This document shows, in pieces, positions 1-8,353 of a stretch of DNA of 64,000 nt (the stretch's first letter is position 1; every line of letters begins with the position of its first letter). The notes under the pieces were generated by a model. The model was not told the DNA's origin. It saw only the letters and a list, made by a program, of their open reading frames with translations, and did no database searches. Source of the stretch: Altererythrobacter sp. (GTDB lineage: Bacteria; Pseudomonadota; Alphaproteobacteria; Sphingomonadales; Sphingomonadaceae); contig JAFKFN010000004.1 of the NCBI GenBank assembly GCA_017308255.1, forward strand, positions 170,699 through 234,698. Reading direction: 5' to 3'. The translations under genes and the position numbers were made by a program.

Positions 1-339
1 ATCCGCTCGCAGTACCTCTCGGCTCATCTTTCGAGAAGGGAGCCGGCGATGCAGATGCTTCGCGAAAATCCCGCCATGGCTGGCGGCATCGCCGATCTTG
101 CACACGCCTCGGGGGCCAGTTCGCGCACCATCCAGCGGCTTTTCCTGGCTGAAACGGGCCTGCTGTTTTCGCAGTGGCGCCAGCGGTTGCGCCTGCTCCA
201 CGGCGTGGCCGCGCTCGGCCAGGGTGCCTCGGTCACCGGGGCGGGGCTGGAGGCAGGCTATTCCAGCACCAGTGCTTTCATCGCCGCCTTCCGCAGGCAT
301 TTCGGCACCACGCCTTCGCGCCTTACGCCTTCGGGCTGA
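1..339 (+). CDS. AraC-family transcriptional regulator, C-terminal part
   Basis: The reading frame is open from the first base, so the N-terminus lies outside the window; the ATG at 49 is internal. About 112 codons are visible. They contain the two helix-turn-helix units of the AraC/XylS DNA-binding domain: the first around IADLAHASGASSRTIQRLF, the second ending in the signature FIAAFRRHFGTTPSRL. The missing N-terminal part would hold the effector or dimerisation domain, so ligand and targets cannot be judged. The convergent acid phosphatase gene follows after 8 bases. The family assignment is firm; the physiological role is unknown. Confidence 0.85.
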   Translation: MRSQYLSAHLSRREPAMQMLRENPAMAGGIADLAHASGASSRTIQRLFLAETGLLFSQWRQRLRLLHGVAALGQGASVTGAGLEAGYSSTSAFIAAFRRHFGTTPSRLTPSG

Positions 340-347
340 GGGCTTTC

Positions 348-1172
348 CTACTCCGCCTCTGCCGGCTCGAGCGCGGGCAGGGCGGGCATGACACGCTGCG
401 CGATCAGCGCGGCCTCGGCATCGCAGTGTTCCGGCGCGGGGGCGCCGCTTTGCCTGAGGGCGGTCAGTTCCTGGCGCGCGGCGGCCAGGTCGGCCTGGTA
501 TTCCGGCTTGGTCTGGACCAGCGCCATGGTCGTCGCGGCGGACATCATGCCGGCTTCCACCGCGCTTTCATTGTGGACGCCGCAGACGAAGCGGCTGTCG
601 GCATAGGCGCGGCCGCGTTCCAGAATGGCTTGCGCCCGGTCCGGCGCGGCCCCGGCCAGCACGGTCGCCCAGGTCCAGCCCCAGGTGCTGTGGCCGGACG
701 GATAGTCATAGCTCGCCCGATTGTTGCGGCGGTCGAACAGCTCTTCCGGCGCCTGGCAGGTCGGCCCCTGGTCGATCACGTAAGGCCGCTCGCGCTTGTA
801 GAATTCCTTGGCCCGCCCCGCCTGGCCGCCGGTATCGGCCGCCGCGCGCTGCACCACGGCCAGCAGCTTGGGTGAATTTTCCGGCGTCAGCGCCACGCCC
901 ACGGCGCAGCTGAAGTTGCGCAGCATCGCGGCGGGCTGGATTTCCGCGTCCTGCGTCGCCAGCGCATAGCGTTCGCTGCCTACCAGCCGGCGCGTGTCGC
1001 GGAAGATGTCGCGATCGGTTTCATAGCGTGGATCGCCCGGACGCGGGGCAGGTTCGAGGATCGCCGTCACGTCAAGCTCGCCCGGGGCGAGATATCCGGC
1101 GGGCCGCCCCGTCTGGGCCGATGCCACCGTGCCGGCGGCGATCGCGGCCACCAATAGCAGCTTCCAGCGCAT
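348..1172 (-). CDS. Class A non-specific acid phosphatase (PAP2 superfamily), variant active site
   Basis: A 274-residue secreted phosphatase. The ATG at 1172 is chosen because it follows an AAGGGGGA ribosome site and opens a clean signal peptide (MRWKLLLVAAIAAGTVASA); a longer start at 1214 would spoil the signal. The class A signature is recognisable: K122 with RP at 129-130, PSGH at 158-161, then SR at 193-194 and H200. The last signature residue, the Asp three residues after the catalytic His (SRX5HX3D), is Ala204 here. Cysteines at several positions fit a periplasmic protein. Family members dephosphorylate organic phosphomonoesters in the periplasm; whether this variant is active is open. 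Confidence 0.85.
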   Translation of the reverse strand: MRWKLLLVAAIAAGTVASAQTGRPAGYLAPGELDVTAILEPAPRPGDPRYETDRDIFRDTRRLVGSERYALATQDAEIQPAAMLRNFSCAVGVALTPENSPKLLAVVQRAAADTGGQAGRAKEFYKRERPYVIDQGPTCQAPEELFDRRNNRASYDYPSGHSTWGWTWATVLAGAAPDRAQAILERGRAYADSRFVCGVHNESAVEAGMMSAATTMALVQTKPEYQADLAAARQELTALRQSGAPAPEHCDAEAALIAQRVMPALPALEPAEAE

Positions 1173-1324
1173 GCCTTTTTCCCCCTTGTCCCGTTCCTTC
1201 CGCCGGTGTGGCAAATTGTCCGCCCCTGGTCCAGCGGCGGCCTGCGGCCTTTTCCCGCGCGCACGCTTGTCGCAGGCGCGCTTTTCGCTTCTATTGCATC
1301 GCCAAAGAACAAGAGGAGAGAGAC

Positions 1325-2350
1325 ATGCGCCTGATCGCCACCGAGGAAGCCTGGTCGATTCCCGAAGTCGCCGAGGAATTGAAGAAGGTCGCCAATAGCC
1401 CGACGCAAAGCCTCGACAAGCTGCTGATCAAGGGCATCTACGATGCGCCGACCGACAGCTCCGGCTATGGCAAGCTCGATTTCCTCTCCGGCCTGATCGA
1501 CGCCGAGCAGGAACGCCTACGGCAGATGGACGAGTTGGGCGTGGACATGCAACTCATGGCCCTCACCGCGCCGGGCGTGCAGATGTTCGATGCCGATACC
1601 GCGCATGAACTGGCCATGCTCGCCAATGATCGCCTGGCCGCCCTGTGCCGCAAGTATCCGACGCGCTTCGCCGGTCTCGCCAGCTTCGCCCCGCACAGTC
1701 CGAAGCGTGCGGCGAAGGAGATGGAGCGCGCCGTCAACGAACTCGGCCTCAACGGCTTCATGGTCAACAGCCACACCCACGGCGAATATCTCGATGATCC
1801 CAAGTTCTGGCCGATCCTCGAAGCCGCGGAGGCGCTGGATCGCTGCATCTACATCCATCCGCGCGCCGCATCGGACACCTTGAAGGGTCCACTGCAGGAC
1901 TATGGCATGGACAGCGCCATGTGGGGCTACGGCGTGGAAGTGGGCACGCACGCGGTGCGGATGATGGCCGGCGGCGTGTTCGACGCCTTCCCCCGGCTCA
2001 AGATCTGCATCGGCCATATGGGCGAAGCGGTGCCGTTCTGGCTGTGGCGGATAAACTTCATGAACTCGCGTGCCCAGAAAGTCGGCCGCGCGCGCAAGAC
2101 CCAGCGCAGCATGGCGGAATACTTCCAGGACAACTTCGTCATCACCAACAGCGGGGTCGAGGACCCGCTGGCCCTGCGCTATTCGATCGACAAGCTGGGC
2201 ATCGACAACGTCATGTGGGCGATCGATTACCCCTACCAGCCGATGAAGCCGGCGGTCGATTTCATCGAGCAGTTCGAATGCACCGAGGAAGAGCGCCACG
2301 CCTTGTGTCACGGCAATGCGGAACGCATCTTCCACATCGCTCCGGAGTGA
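1325..2350 (+). CDS. Amidohydrolase family 2 protein, LigW/gamma-resorcylate decarboxylase-like
   Basis: A 341-residue metal-dependent enzyme of the ACMSD/amidohydrolase-2 family. The ATG at 1325 follows a GAGGAGAGAG ribosome site. Metal and catalytic positions of the LigW group are present: E7 in ATEEAW, H178 in YIHP, H231 in GHMGEA and D301 in AIDYPYQ. Characterised relatives are non-oxidative decarboxylases of aromatic acids such as 5-carboxyvanillate or gamma-resorcylate in sphingomonads, so an aromatic carboxylate is the likely substrate type, but no other aromatic catabolic genes lie next to it. The small membrane protein gene starts 11 bases downstream. Family firm, substrate inferred. 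Confidence 0.88.
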   Translation: MRLIATEEAWSIPEVAEELKKVANSPTQSLDKLLIKGIYDAPTDSSGYGKLDFLSGLIDAEQERLRQMDELGVDMQLMALTAPGVQMFDADTAHELAMLANDRLAALCRKYPTRFAGLASFAPHSPKRAAKEMERAVNELGLNGFMVNSHTHGEYLDDPKFWPILEAAEALDRCIYIHPRAASDTLKGPLQDYGMDSAMWGYGVEVGTHAVRMMAGGVFDAFPRLKICIGHMGEAVPFWLWRINFMNSRAQKVGRARKTQRSMAEYFQDNFVITNSGVEDPLALRYSIDKLGIDNVMWAIDYPYQPMKPAVDFIEQFECTEEERHALCHGNAERIFHIAPE

Positions 2351-2361
2351 GGGGGAAGACG

Positions 2362-2838
2362 ATGGCGGCGTTCTACGGTCTTTGCCTCGCGCTGATGGCG
2401 GTCATGCGGCTTGCCCCGCAATCGCCGCTCGGCCGCTGGCTCAACCTCAATTTCATCCAGGAACCGCTCACGCGCATGGCGGCGCTGGAACGGCACCAGG
2501 TGATCTTCCTCGTGATCGCTTCCGTGATGTTGCTGGCGGCAAGCGAGACCATCGCGATCTACGGCACATTCGAATGGGTGTTGATCTCCGCGTTCGACTT
2601 GTCGGTCTATCTCGATGCGGTTGCGGTGACCGCGGTGATTGGTGTCGCGACGAGATTTCACAGCGTCATGCAAGTGCTCCGGGGCCGACGGGTCGCTCGC
2701 ACCATGCCGAAGCGCGGGGCCCGGCGACGGCGGATGCGAACGGGCGCAGGCACTGCGCCCGCGAAGTCCGCCAATGACGACGACCCGGCACCGGCCCTGG
2801 CCCGCGAATCATTCCGGTTCCATCTTGTCGCGGCTTGA
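2362..2838 (+). CDS. Small membrane protein of unknown function
   Basis: I do not recognise this 158-residue protein. The ATG at 2362 lies 11 bases after the amidohydrolase stop, behind a GGGGGAAGA ribosome site, so the two are probably cotranscribed. Three hydrophobic stretches are visible: residues about 1-17, about 50-70, and about 75-103, followed by a basic cytoplasmic tail rich in Arg (RRVARTMPKRGARRRRMR) and a disordered Ala/Pro end. It could be a membrane anchor or a small transporter-like protein; nothing in the sequence assigns a function. Confidence 0.7.
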   Translation: MAAFYGLCLALMAVMRLAPQSPLGRWLNLNFIQEPLTRMAALERHQVIFLVIASVMLLAASETIAIYGTFEWVLISAFDLSVYLDAVAVTAVIGVATRFHSVMQVLRGRRVARTMPKRGARRRRMRTGAGTAPAKSANDDDPAPALARESFRFHLVAA

Positions 2839-2875
2839 CTAAGCTGGCTGGCCGGGAGGGCAGAGGAGACTCGCC

Positions 2876-3079
2876 ATGTCGATTGCCAAGGTCACCGAAG
2901 TCATCGCATCCTCCACTATCGGGATAGAGGATGCCGTCCGCCAGGGCGTCGCCCGCGCCTCGAAAACGCTGGATCAGGTGCAGAGCGTGTGGGTCAGCGA
3001 CATTACCTGCGACGTGCAAGACGGGGACGTGGTCGAATGGCGCGTGAGGCTGAAGATTACCTTCGTGCTCACCGACTGA
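2876..3079 (+). CDS. Dodecin family flavin-binding protein
   Basis: A 67-residue protein with the typical dodecin pattern: MSIAKVTEVIASS at the start, the helix with AVRQGVARASKTL, and the closing strands VVEWRVRLKITFVL. Dodecins form hollow dodecamers that store riboflavin, lumichrome or FMN and buffer free flavin. The residue pairing the isoalloxazine ring in bacterial dodecins is Trp; the W in QSVWVSDI is the likely counterpart. An AGAGGAGAC ribosome site precedes the ATG. Length and fold pattern match the family fully. Confidence 0.93.
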   Translation: MSIAKVTEVIASSTIGIEDAVRQGVARASKTLDQVQSVWVSDITCDVQDGDVVEWRVRLKITFVLTD

Positions 3080-3125
3080 GCGCCGGCCTTAGCGTGGTTC
3101 GCTTCGCGGTGTGGAAGAGGGCGGA

Positions 3126-4241
3126 GTGAGCTCCGGCCCGCCCCTTGCCGGCCTCAAGGTCGTCGAGCTGGCGCGCGTGCTCGCAGGGCCGTGGGCGGGG
3201 CAGATCCTGGCCGATCTCGGGGCCGAGGTGGTCAAGGTGGAAAGCCCGGAGGGGGACGATACCCGCCGCTGGGGCCCGCCCTTCGTCGAAAACCCCGATG
3301 GCACGCGGGACGCGGCCTATTTCCACGCCGCCAATCGCGGCAAGCGTTCCGTCACGGCCGATTTCCGTACCGAGAAGGGGCAGGCGCTGGTTCTCGGCCT
3401 GGCTCGCGATGCCGATGTGCTGATCGAGAACTTCAAGCTCGGCGGTCTCGCCAAATACGGCCTCGATTACGAGAGCCTGCGGCAGGTGAACCCGCGCCTC
3501 GTCTATTGCTCGATCACGGGCTTCGGGCACACCGGACCTTATGCGCCGCGCCCGGGCTATGACTTCATCGTCCAGGGCATGAGCGGGATCATGGACCTGT
3601 CGGGCGAGCCGGGCGGTCCGCCGACCAAGATCGGCGTCGCCTATGCCGACATCATGACCGGGCTCTATGCCGTCATCGCCGTGCAGGCGGCGCTGCATCA
3701 GCGGGAAAAGAGCGGGCGCGGCCAGCATATCGACATGGCGCTGATGGACGTGATGGTCGGCACGCTGGCCAACCAGGCGATGAACTATCTCGTTTCGGGG
3801 GAATCCCCCCATCGCATCGGCATGTCGCACCCCAACATCATGCCCTACGACGGGTTCGAGACGGCCGATGGCTGGATCATCCTCACCGTGGGCAACGATA
3901 CCCAGTTCCAGCGACTGGCGGCCCTGATCGACCTGCCCGAGAACCCGGAATGGGCCACCAATGCCGGCCGTGTCGCCGATCGCGCGGCGTTGAAGCACGC
4001 CATCGCCGCGCAAGTCCGCGATTGGGAGCGCGACGCGCTGCTGGCCGATCTGGAGGAACAGGGCATTCCCGCCGGCCCGATCAACACTGTCGCCCAGGCT
4101 CTCACCGATCCGCAGACCGCCGCGCGCGGAATGGTGCTCGATCTGGGCGGGGGGTTGAAGGGCCTGCGCACGCCGATCCGCTTTTCGGATGCCGAGCTGG
4201 CGCCGGGCAGGCGATCGCCGATGCTGGGGGAGGATCAATGA
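3126..4241 (+). CDS. Family III CoA-transferase (CaiB/BaiF type)
   Basis: A 371-residue protein of the formyl-CoA transferase/CaiB family. A GTG at 3126 is preferred because a GGAAGAGGGCGGA ribosome site ends just before it; a GTG at 3111 is the alternative. Family marks are LKVVELARVLAGPWAGQ, the LGAEVVKVE strand, NRGKRSV, and the catalytic Asp in AYADIMTGLYA near residue 178. These enzymes move CoA between carboxylic acids, often in carnitine, oxalate, bile acid or aromatic acid breakdown. The gene overlaps the downstream esterase by four bases (ATGA), which implies coupled translation and a shared pathway. The acid substrate is unknown. Confidence 0.92.
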   Translation: MSSGPPLAGLKVVELARVLAGPWAGQILADLGAEVVKVESPEGDDTRRWGPPFVENPDGTRDAAYFHAANRGKRSVTADFRTEKGQALVLGLARDADVLIENFKLGGLAKYGLDYESLRQVNPRLVYCSITGFGHTGPYAPRPGYDFIVQGMSGIMDLSGEPGGPPTKIGVAYADIMTGLYAVIAVQAALHQREKSGRGQHIDMALMDVMVGTLANQAMNYLVSGESPHRIGMSHPNIMPYDGFETADGWIILTVGNDTQFQRLAALIDLPENPEWATNAGRVADRAALKHAIAAQVRDWERDALLADLEEQGIPAGPINTVAQALTDPQTAARGMVLDLGGGLKGLRTPIRFSDAELAPGRRSPMLGEDQ

Positions 4242-5182
4242 GCCGTTCGCGCCATCTCGTCGATCCGCAGATCGCGCCGATGCTGGACATGTCCAGTCTC
4301 GATCTCACTGCCGAGAGCCTGCCCGCAATCCGCGCCAATCCGATGTTCACCGGCGAAGGCCTGCCCCCGCCGCCGTTTCCCGTGAGAGAGATTTTCGCGC
4401 CCGTGCCGGGCGGCCCGGATGTGCGCCTGCTGGTGATGGACCCGCCATCCGAAGCGAAAGACCGCGCGGCGATCCTCTACATCCACGGCGGTGGCATGGT
4501 CGTCGGCGCGGCGGACACGGCGCTGGCTGACAAGCCGCAGATGGCGCTGGAGCATCACTGCGTGATCGTGGCGGTCGATTATCGCCTCGCGCCCGAAACG
4601 CCGTTTCCGGGGCCACAGGAGGATAATTACGCCGCGCTTCTCTGGCTGGTGGATCATGCCGGCGAACTCGGTGTCGATCACGCCCGCATCGTGGTGATGG
4701 GCGGCAGCGCCGGCGGCGGCCTTGCCGCCAGCCTGGCGCTGATGGTGCGCGATCGCGGCGGCCCGGCGTTGGCGGGCCAGGTTCTGATCTATCCGATGCT
4801 GGACTGGCGCACGGGCGGGCCGGACGATCCCTATCGCAACCGCCACACCGGCGAATTCATCTGGACCCGCGAGAAGAACCAGTTCGGCTGGCGCGCCTTG
4901 CGCGGCGAGTACCAGCCCACGGACGCGCGCAGGCACTGGTTCTCCCCCGCGCTGGCCGAAACCCTCGCCGATCTGCCGCCCGCCTACATCGCCACGGGCG
5001 CGCTCGACTTGTTCCTGGACGAAAACCTCGATTACGCCCGCCGCCTGATCGATTGCGGCGTGCGGACGGAACTGCACGTCTATCCCGGTGCGATCCACGG
5101 CTTTGAAATGGTGCCCGAGACCGACCTGGGAGAACAGGCGGCGGCGGACTTGAAGCGCGCACTGGGGCGGCTGCTAAGGTAA
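4238..5182 (+). CDS. Alpha/beta hydrolase, hormone-sensitive-lipase-like esterase
   Basis: A 314-residue esterase of the bacterial HSL (family IV) group. The oxyanion-hole motif HGGGMVVG (about residues 82-89) and the nucleophile elbow GGSAGGG (about 156-162) are intact; the acid lies in GALDLFLDE and the His in GAIHGFE near the end. No signal peptide, so it acts in the cytoplasm. The start ATG overlaps the CoA-transferase stop. Together they suggest breakdown of an ester-containing or lactone-containing compound followed by CoA activation, which is inference from linkage only. Confidence 0.92.
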   Translation: MSRSRHLVDPQIAPMLDMSSLDLTAESLPAIRANPMFTGEGLPPPPFPVREIFAPVPGGPDVRLLVMDPPSEAKDRAAILYIHGGGMVVGAADTALADKPQMALEHHCVIVAVDYRLAPETPFPGPQEDNYAALLWLVDHAGELGVDHARIVVMGGSAGGGLAASLALMVRDRGGPALAGQVLIYPMLDWRTGGPDDPYRNRHTGEFIWTREKNQFGWRALRGEYQPTDARRHWFSPALAETLADLPPAYIATGALDLFLDENLDYARRLIDCGVRTELHVYPGAIHGFEMVPETDLGEQAAADLKRALGRLLR

Positions 5183-5217
5183 TAGCCGTCTCTCAATCCA
5201 TCTTCGATCTCGCCCCT

Positions 5218-5357
5218 GTCATGCTGAACTTGGTTCGGCATCCATCGCTCGCAAGGCCTGGAGGCCGCCGTATGGCGTCGCTTTGCGGTTGGCCTGCGTC
5301 CGACCGATGGCTCCGTGCCGGGCGGAGAGATGGACCCTGAACCAAGTTCAGGGTGAC
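5218..5357 (+). repeat. Interspersed inverted-repeat element, GAACTTGGTTC family
   Basis: The gap between two genes is almost filled by a 140-base element with 19-base terminal arms: GTCATGCTGAACTTGGTTC at 5218-5236 and the near-complement at 5339-5357 (two mismatches). The interior is non-coding and G+C rich. Similar short palindromic elements occur in intergenic DNA of many proteobacteria. It sits just past the 3' end of the esterase gene and past the convergent M16 stop, where a transcribed hairpin could protect or end both transcripts. Confidence 0.7.
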
Positions 5358-5382
5358 GGGGATCGGATGCCTATGGCAGCAC

Positions 5383-8223
5383 CTAAAGCGAGTCCGCATT
5401 CAGGTATTCGATCGGCATGTCCAGCGTCTTGAGCTGGCTGTCGATCTGGCTCCGGTCGCCGACGACGATCACCGCGAGGTTGTCTGGCGAGAGGTATTGC
5501 CGTGCCGCCGCGTCGATCTTCCCGGCGTCGATCGCGCGCAGGATATCGGGCAGGCGCTTCTGGTAATCGTCGGGCCGGCCGAACTGCTCATTGTTCAGCA
5601 GCGCGCCCAGCACCTGGCTGTTGGTCTGGTAGGAATTCGGCAGACCGCGGATGTTGCCGTCGGTCACCCGTTGCAGCTCCGTCTGGTCCACGCCCTGGGC
5701 GCCGCCGGCGAAGGCGTCCATGTCGGCCAGTATCAGGCGGATCGAATCCGCCGTGCGATCGGCCTGCACCGGGGCGGAGACCGTGAACGACTGGTTGCCC
5801 GTCACCCCCGCTATCGAGCTGCGCACGCCATAGCTCCAGCCCTTGTCCTCGCGGATGTCCTGGTTCAGGCGCGAGAGGAAGCCGTTGCCGATCACTTCGT
5901 TGGCCAGGCCCAGTGCCTCCATGTTCTGCTGCGTGCCTTTCACCGGAAGGACGCGGGCCAGCACCACCACCGATTGCGGCGAATTGGGGCGGTCGATCAC
6001 TACCAGCTTGCGCGCGCCGGGCGGGGTGGGGACATCGAGGTTCTTCACCGGCTTGGGCGTGTCCGGCGCGCGCCAATCGCCGAACGCCCGTTCTAGCGCC
6101 GGGATCAGCTCGGCCATGGTCACATCGCCGACCACGGTGATCCGGGCGAGGTCCGGCCGCAGCCACTTGTCATGCGCGGCCGCCAGCGTGGCGGGCGTCA
6201 GCGCCTCGATCACCTCGGCCGTCCCGCTGGGGCCGACCGAGCCATAGGGATGGTTCGGCCCATAGATCAGCGGCCTCAGCGCGCGCGAGGCCAGGCCCGT
6301 GGGGCTGGCCTGCTCCTGCGCGATGTCGGCCAGGCGCTGATCCTTCACCCGCGCCACGTCACTGGCGGCGAAGGCGGGGTTGCGCGCCATGTCGGCCATC
6401 AGCTCCAGCGAAGGGGCGAGATTGGCGGTCAGCGCGCTCATCGAAACGGTGCTGCTGTCGGTGGAGGTGCTGGCGGCGATGGAGGCGCCCAGCCGCTCCT
6501 GCTCCTCGGCGATCTGTACCGCGCTGCGGCTTTTCGTGCCTTCTTCCAGCATGTCCATCATCAGCGACTGGGTGCCGGCGCTGGCCGATCCATCGGCCGC
6601 CGTGCCCGCGTCGAACGTCAGCGCCAGGCTGACCTTGGGGATAGCCGTGCGCCGTGCCAGGGTGACGGGAATGCCGTTGGACAGCGCGGCGTGCTCCACT
6701 TGCGGGAAAGTCAGCTCGCCCACCGGGGCGACCGGGGGATAGCTGCGCTTGGGGCCCGTCGCCAGCGGGGGCGGGGGCGCCTTGGCATCGGGCGGGGGCG
6801 GGGCCACCGTGCCTTCGTCACCCCAGCCGCCCATCAGCGCGCCGTCCTCGGTCCGCTCGCCCGGCACCACGCTCAGCGTATAGGCCGGCCGGCTCAGCCA
6901 GCGTTGCAGCGCGGACTGGACCTGGGCCGGGGTGAGGCTGGCCATCTGCTCCAGCTCTTTCTTGTAATGCGCCGGATCGCCCGCATAGAGCAGGCCCTCG
7001 GCCAGCGTGGCCCCTTTGCCGGAGAAGCCGCCAACCAGCTCCAGCGCGCCGATCTGGCCGGATATGATCTGGGTGGCCGCGCGCTTCAATTCATCTTCGG
7101 TCGGGCCTTTGGCGACCAGTTCGGCGATGACTTCATCGAAGCGTTTTTCCGCCACCGCCGGGTCCACGCCCGGCTTCACGTCCATGGTCGCCTGCAGGAA
7201 GCTCACTTGCTCGAACTGCTGCGATCCGGCGGTAACGCCGACCGCCAGCTGCTCGTCACGCACCAGCACATTGTCCAGCCGTGAGCTGGCGAGGCCGCCC
7301 AGGACGTGCATCCCGATCGCCAGCGGGATGGCGTCGGGATCGGTCAGCTTGGGCCCGCTCCACGTGCGATAGAGGCGCGTTACCGGAACCTGATCGGCCA
7401 TCTCCTCGCGCACCGGCGCGGGAAGGGTGACCGGCTCTGCCATCACCGGCATGACATCGGGCCCGCGCGGAATGTCGCCGAACCACTGCTCCACCTTCGG
7501 GCGCGCGGTGGCGAGATCGATATCGCCGGCCAGCGCCAGCACCACGTTGTTGGGGCCGTAGTGGTCGATGAACCACTTGCGCACGTCGGCGATGCTGGCG
7601 GCGTCGAGGTCCGCCATGGAGCCGATGGTGGAATGGCGATAGGGGTGCCCCACGGGAAACAGCGCGTCGCCGATCTTGTAATCGACCAGGCCATAGGGCT
7701 GGTTGTCGCCCTGCCGCTTCTCGTTCTGGACCACGCCGCGCTGCTTATCCAGCTTGTCCTGCGTCACTGCGCCCAGCAGGTGGCCCATGCGGTCGCTTTC
7801 CATGAACAGCGCCAGGTCCAGCGCGCCGGTGGGCAGGGTTTCGATGTAATTGGTCCGGTCATACCAGGTGGAGCCGTTGGTGCCGGTGGAGCCGGCCGCT
7901 TCCAGCGGAATGTCGAAGTTCTCGACGTTCTCCGATCCGCCGAACATCAAGTGCTCGAACAAGTGGGCGAACCCGGTGCGCCCGCGCGGCTCGTTCTTCG
8001 ATCCCACGCGGTAATAGATCGTCACCCCCACCACCGGGCTCTTGCGATCGGTGTGCACGATCGTCGTCAGCCCGTTGGGCAGGGTGAAGGTCTGGTAGGG
8101 AATGTCGACTTCATCGACCAGCGCGGAAAGCGGGGCTGGCTCGCTCTGCTGCGCGACCACCGGGGCCGTGGCGAAAAGCGCGAGGGGGAGGGCGGCGGCG
8201 AGCAGGTGGCGGAAGGGCTTCAT
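5383..8223 (-). CDS. Secreted M16 family zinc peptidase (pitrilysin/insulinase type), two-domain
   Basis: A 946-residue protein. The ATG at 8223 opens a signal peptide (MKPFRHLLAAALPLALFATA, cleavage near residue 24); longer starts lack one. The inverted zinc motif HLFEH lies at residues 87-91 in the first M16 domain, followed by the R/Y-containing inactive second-half domains typical of processing-peptidase-like proteins. A proline-rich linker around residues 470-510 joins the two halves. The second unit (from about residue 520) lacks an HxxEH motif, so it is the structural partner. Predicted periplasmic oligopeptide degradation. Transcribed divergently from the ATP-grasp gene. Confidence 0.93.
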   Translation of the reverse strand: MKPFRHLLAAALPLALFATAPVVAQQSEPAPLSALVDEVDIPYQTFTLPNGLTTIVHTDRKSPVVGVTIYYRVGSKNEPRGRTGFAHLFEHLMFGGSENVENFDIPLEAAGSTGTNGSTWYDRTNYIETLPTGALDLALFMESDRMGHLLGAVTQDKLDKQRGVVQNEKRQGDNQPYGLVDYKIGDALFPVGHPYRHSTIGSMADLDAASIADVRKWFIDHYGPNNVVLALAGDIDLATARPKVEQWFGDIPRGPDVMPVMAEPVTLPAPVREEMADQVPVTRLYRTWSGPKLTDPDAIPLAIGMHVLGGLASSRLDNVLVRDEQLAVGVTAGSQQFEQVSFLQATMDVKPGVDPAVAEKRFDEVIAELVAKGPTEDELKRAATQIISGQIGALELVGGFSGKGATLAEGLLYAGDPAHYKKELEQMASLTPAQVQSALQRWLSRPAYTLSVVPGERTEDGALMGGWGDEGTVAPPPPDAKAPPPPLATGPKRSYPPVAPVGELTFPQVEHAALSNGIPVTLARRTAIPKVSLALTFDAGTAADGSASAGTQSLMMDMLEEGTKSRSAVQIAEEQERLGASIAASTSTDSSTVSMSALTANLAPSLELMADMARNPAFAASDVARVKDQRLADIAQEQASPTGLASRALRPLIYGPNHPYGSVGPSGTAEVIEALTPATLAAAHDKWLRPDLARITVVGDVTMAELIPALERAFGDWRAPDTPKPVKNLDVPTPPGARKLVVIDRPNSPQSVVVLARVLPVKGTQQNMEALGLANEVIGNGFLSRLNQDIREDKGWSYGVRSSIAGVTGNQSFTVSAPVQADRTADSIRLILADMDAFAGGAQGVDQTELQRVTDGNIRGLPNSYQTNSQVLGALLNNEQFGRPDDYQKRLPDILRAIDAGKIDAAARQYLSPDNLAVIVVGDRSQIDSQLKTLDMPIEYLNADSL

Positions 8224-8353
8224 GCCCGCTGGATAGCACGCTCTCCTGCCAAGAACAGCCGATGTCGTGCCGCCGGCAAGCCGGCCCGCCGCCTGGCCCA
8301 CGGAACTTTCGCCCGAGTTCCCGCTTCCATAAGGGCCGGAAAGGCAGGCACCC

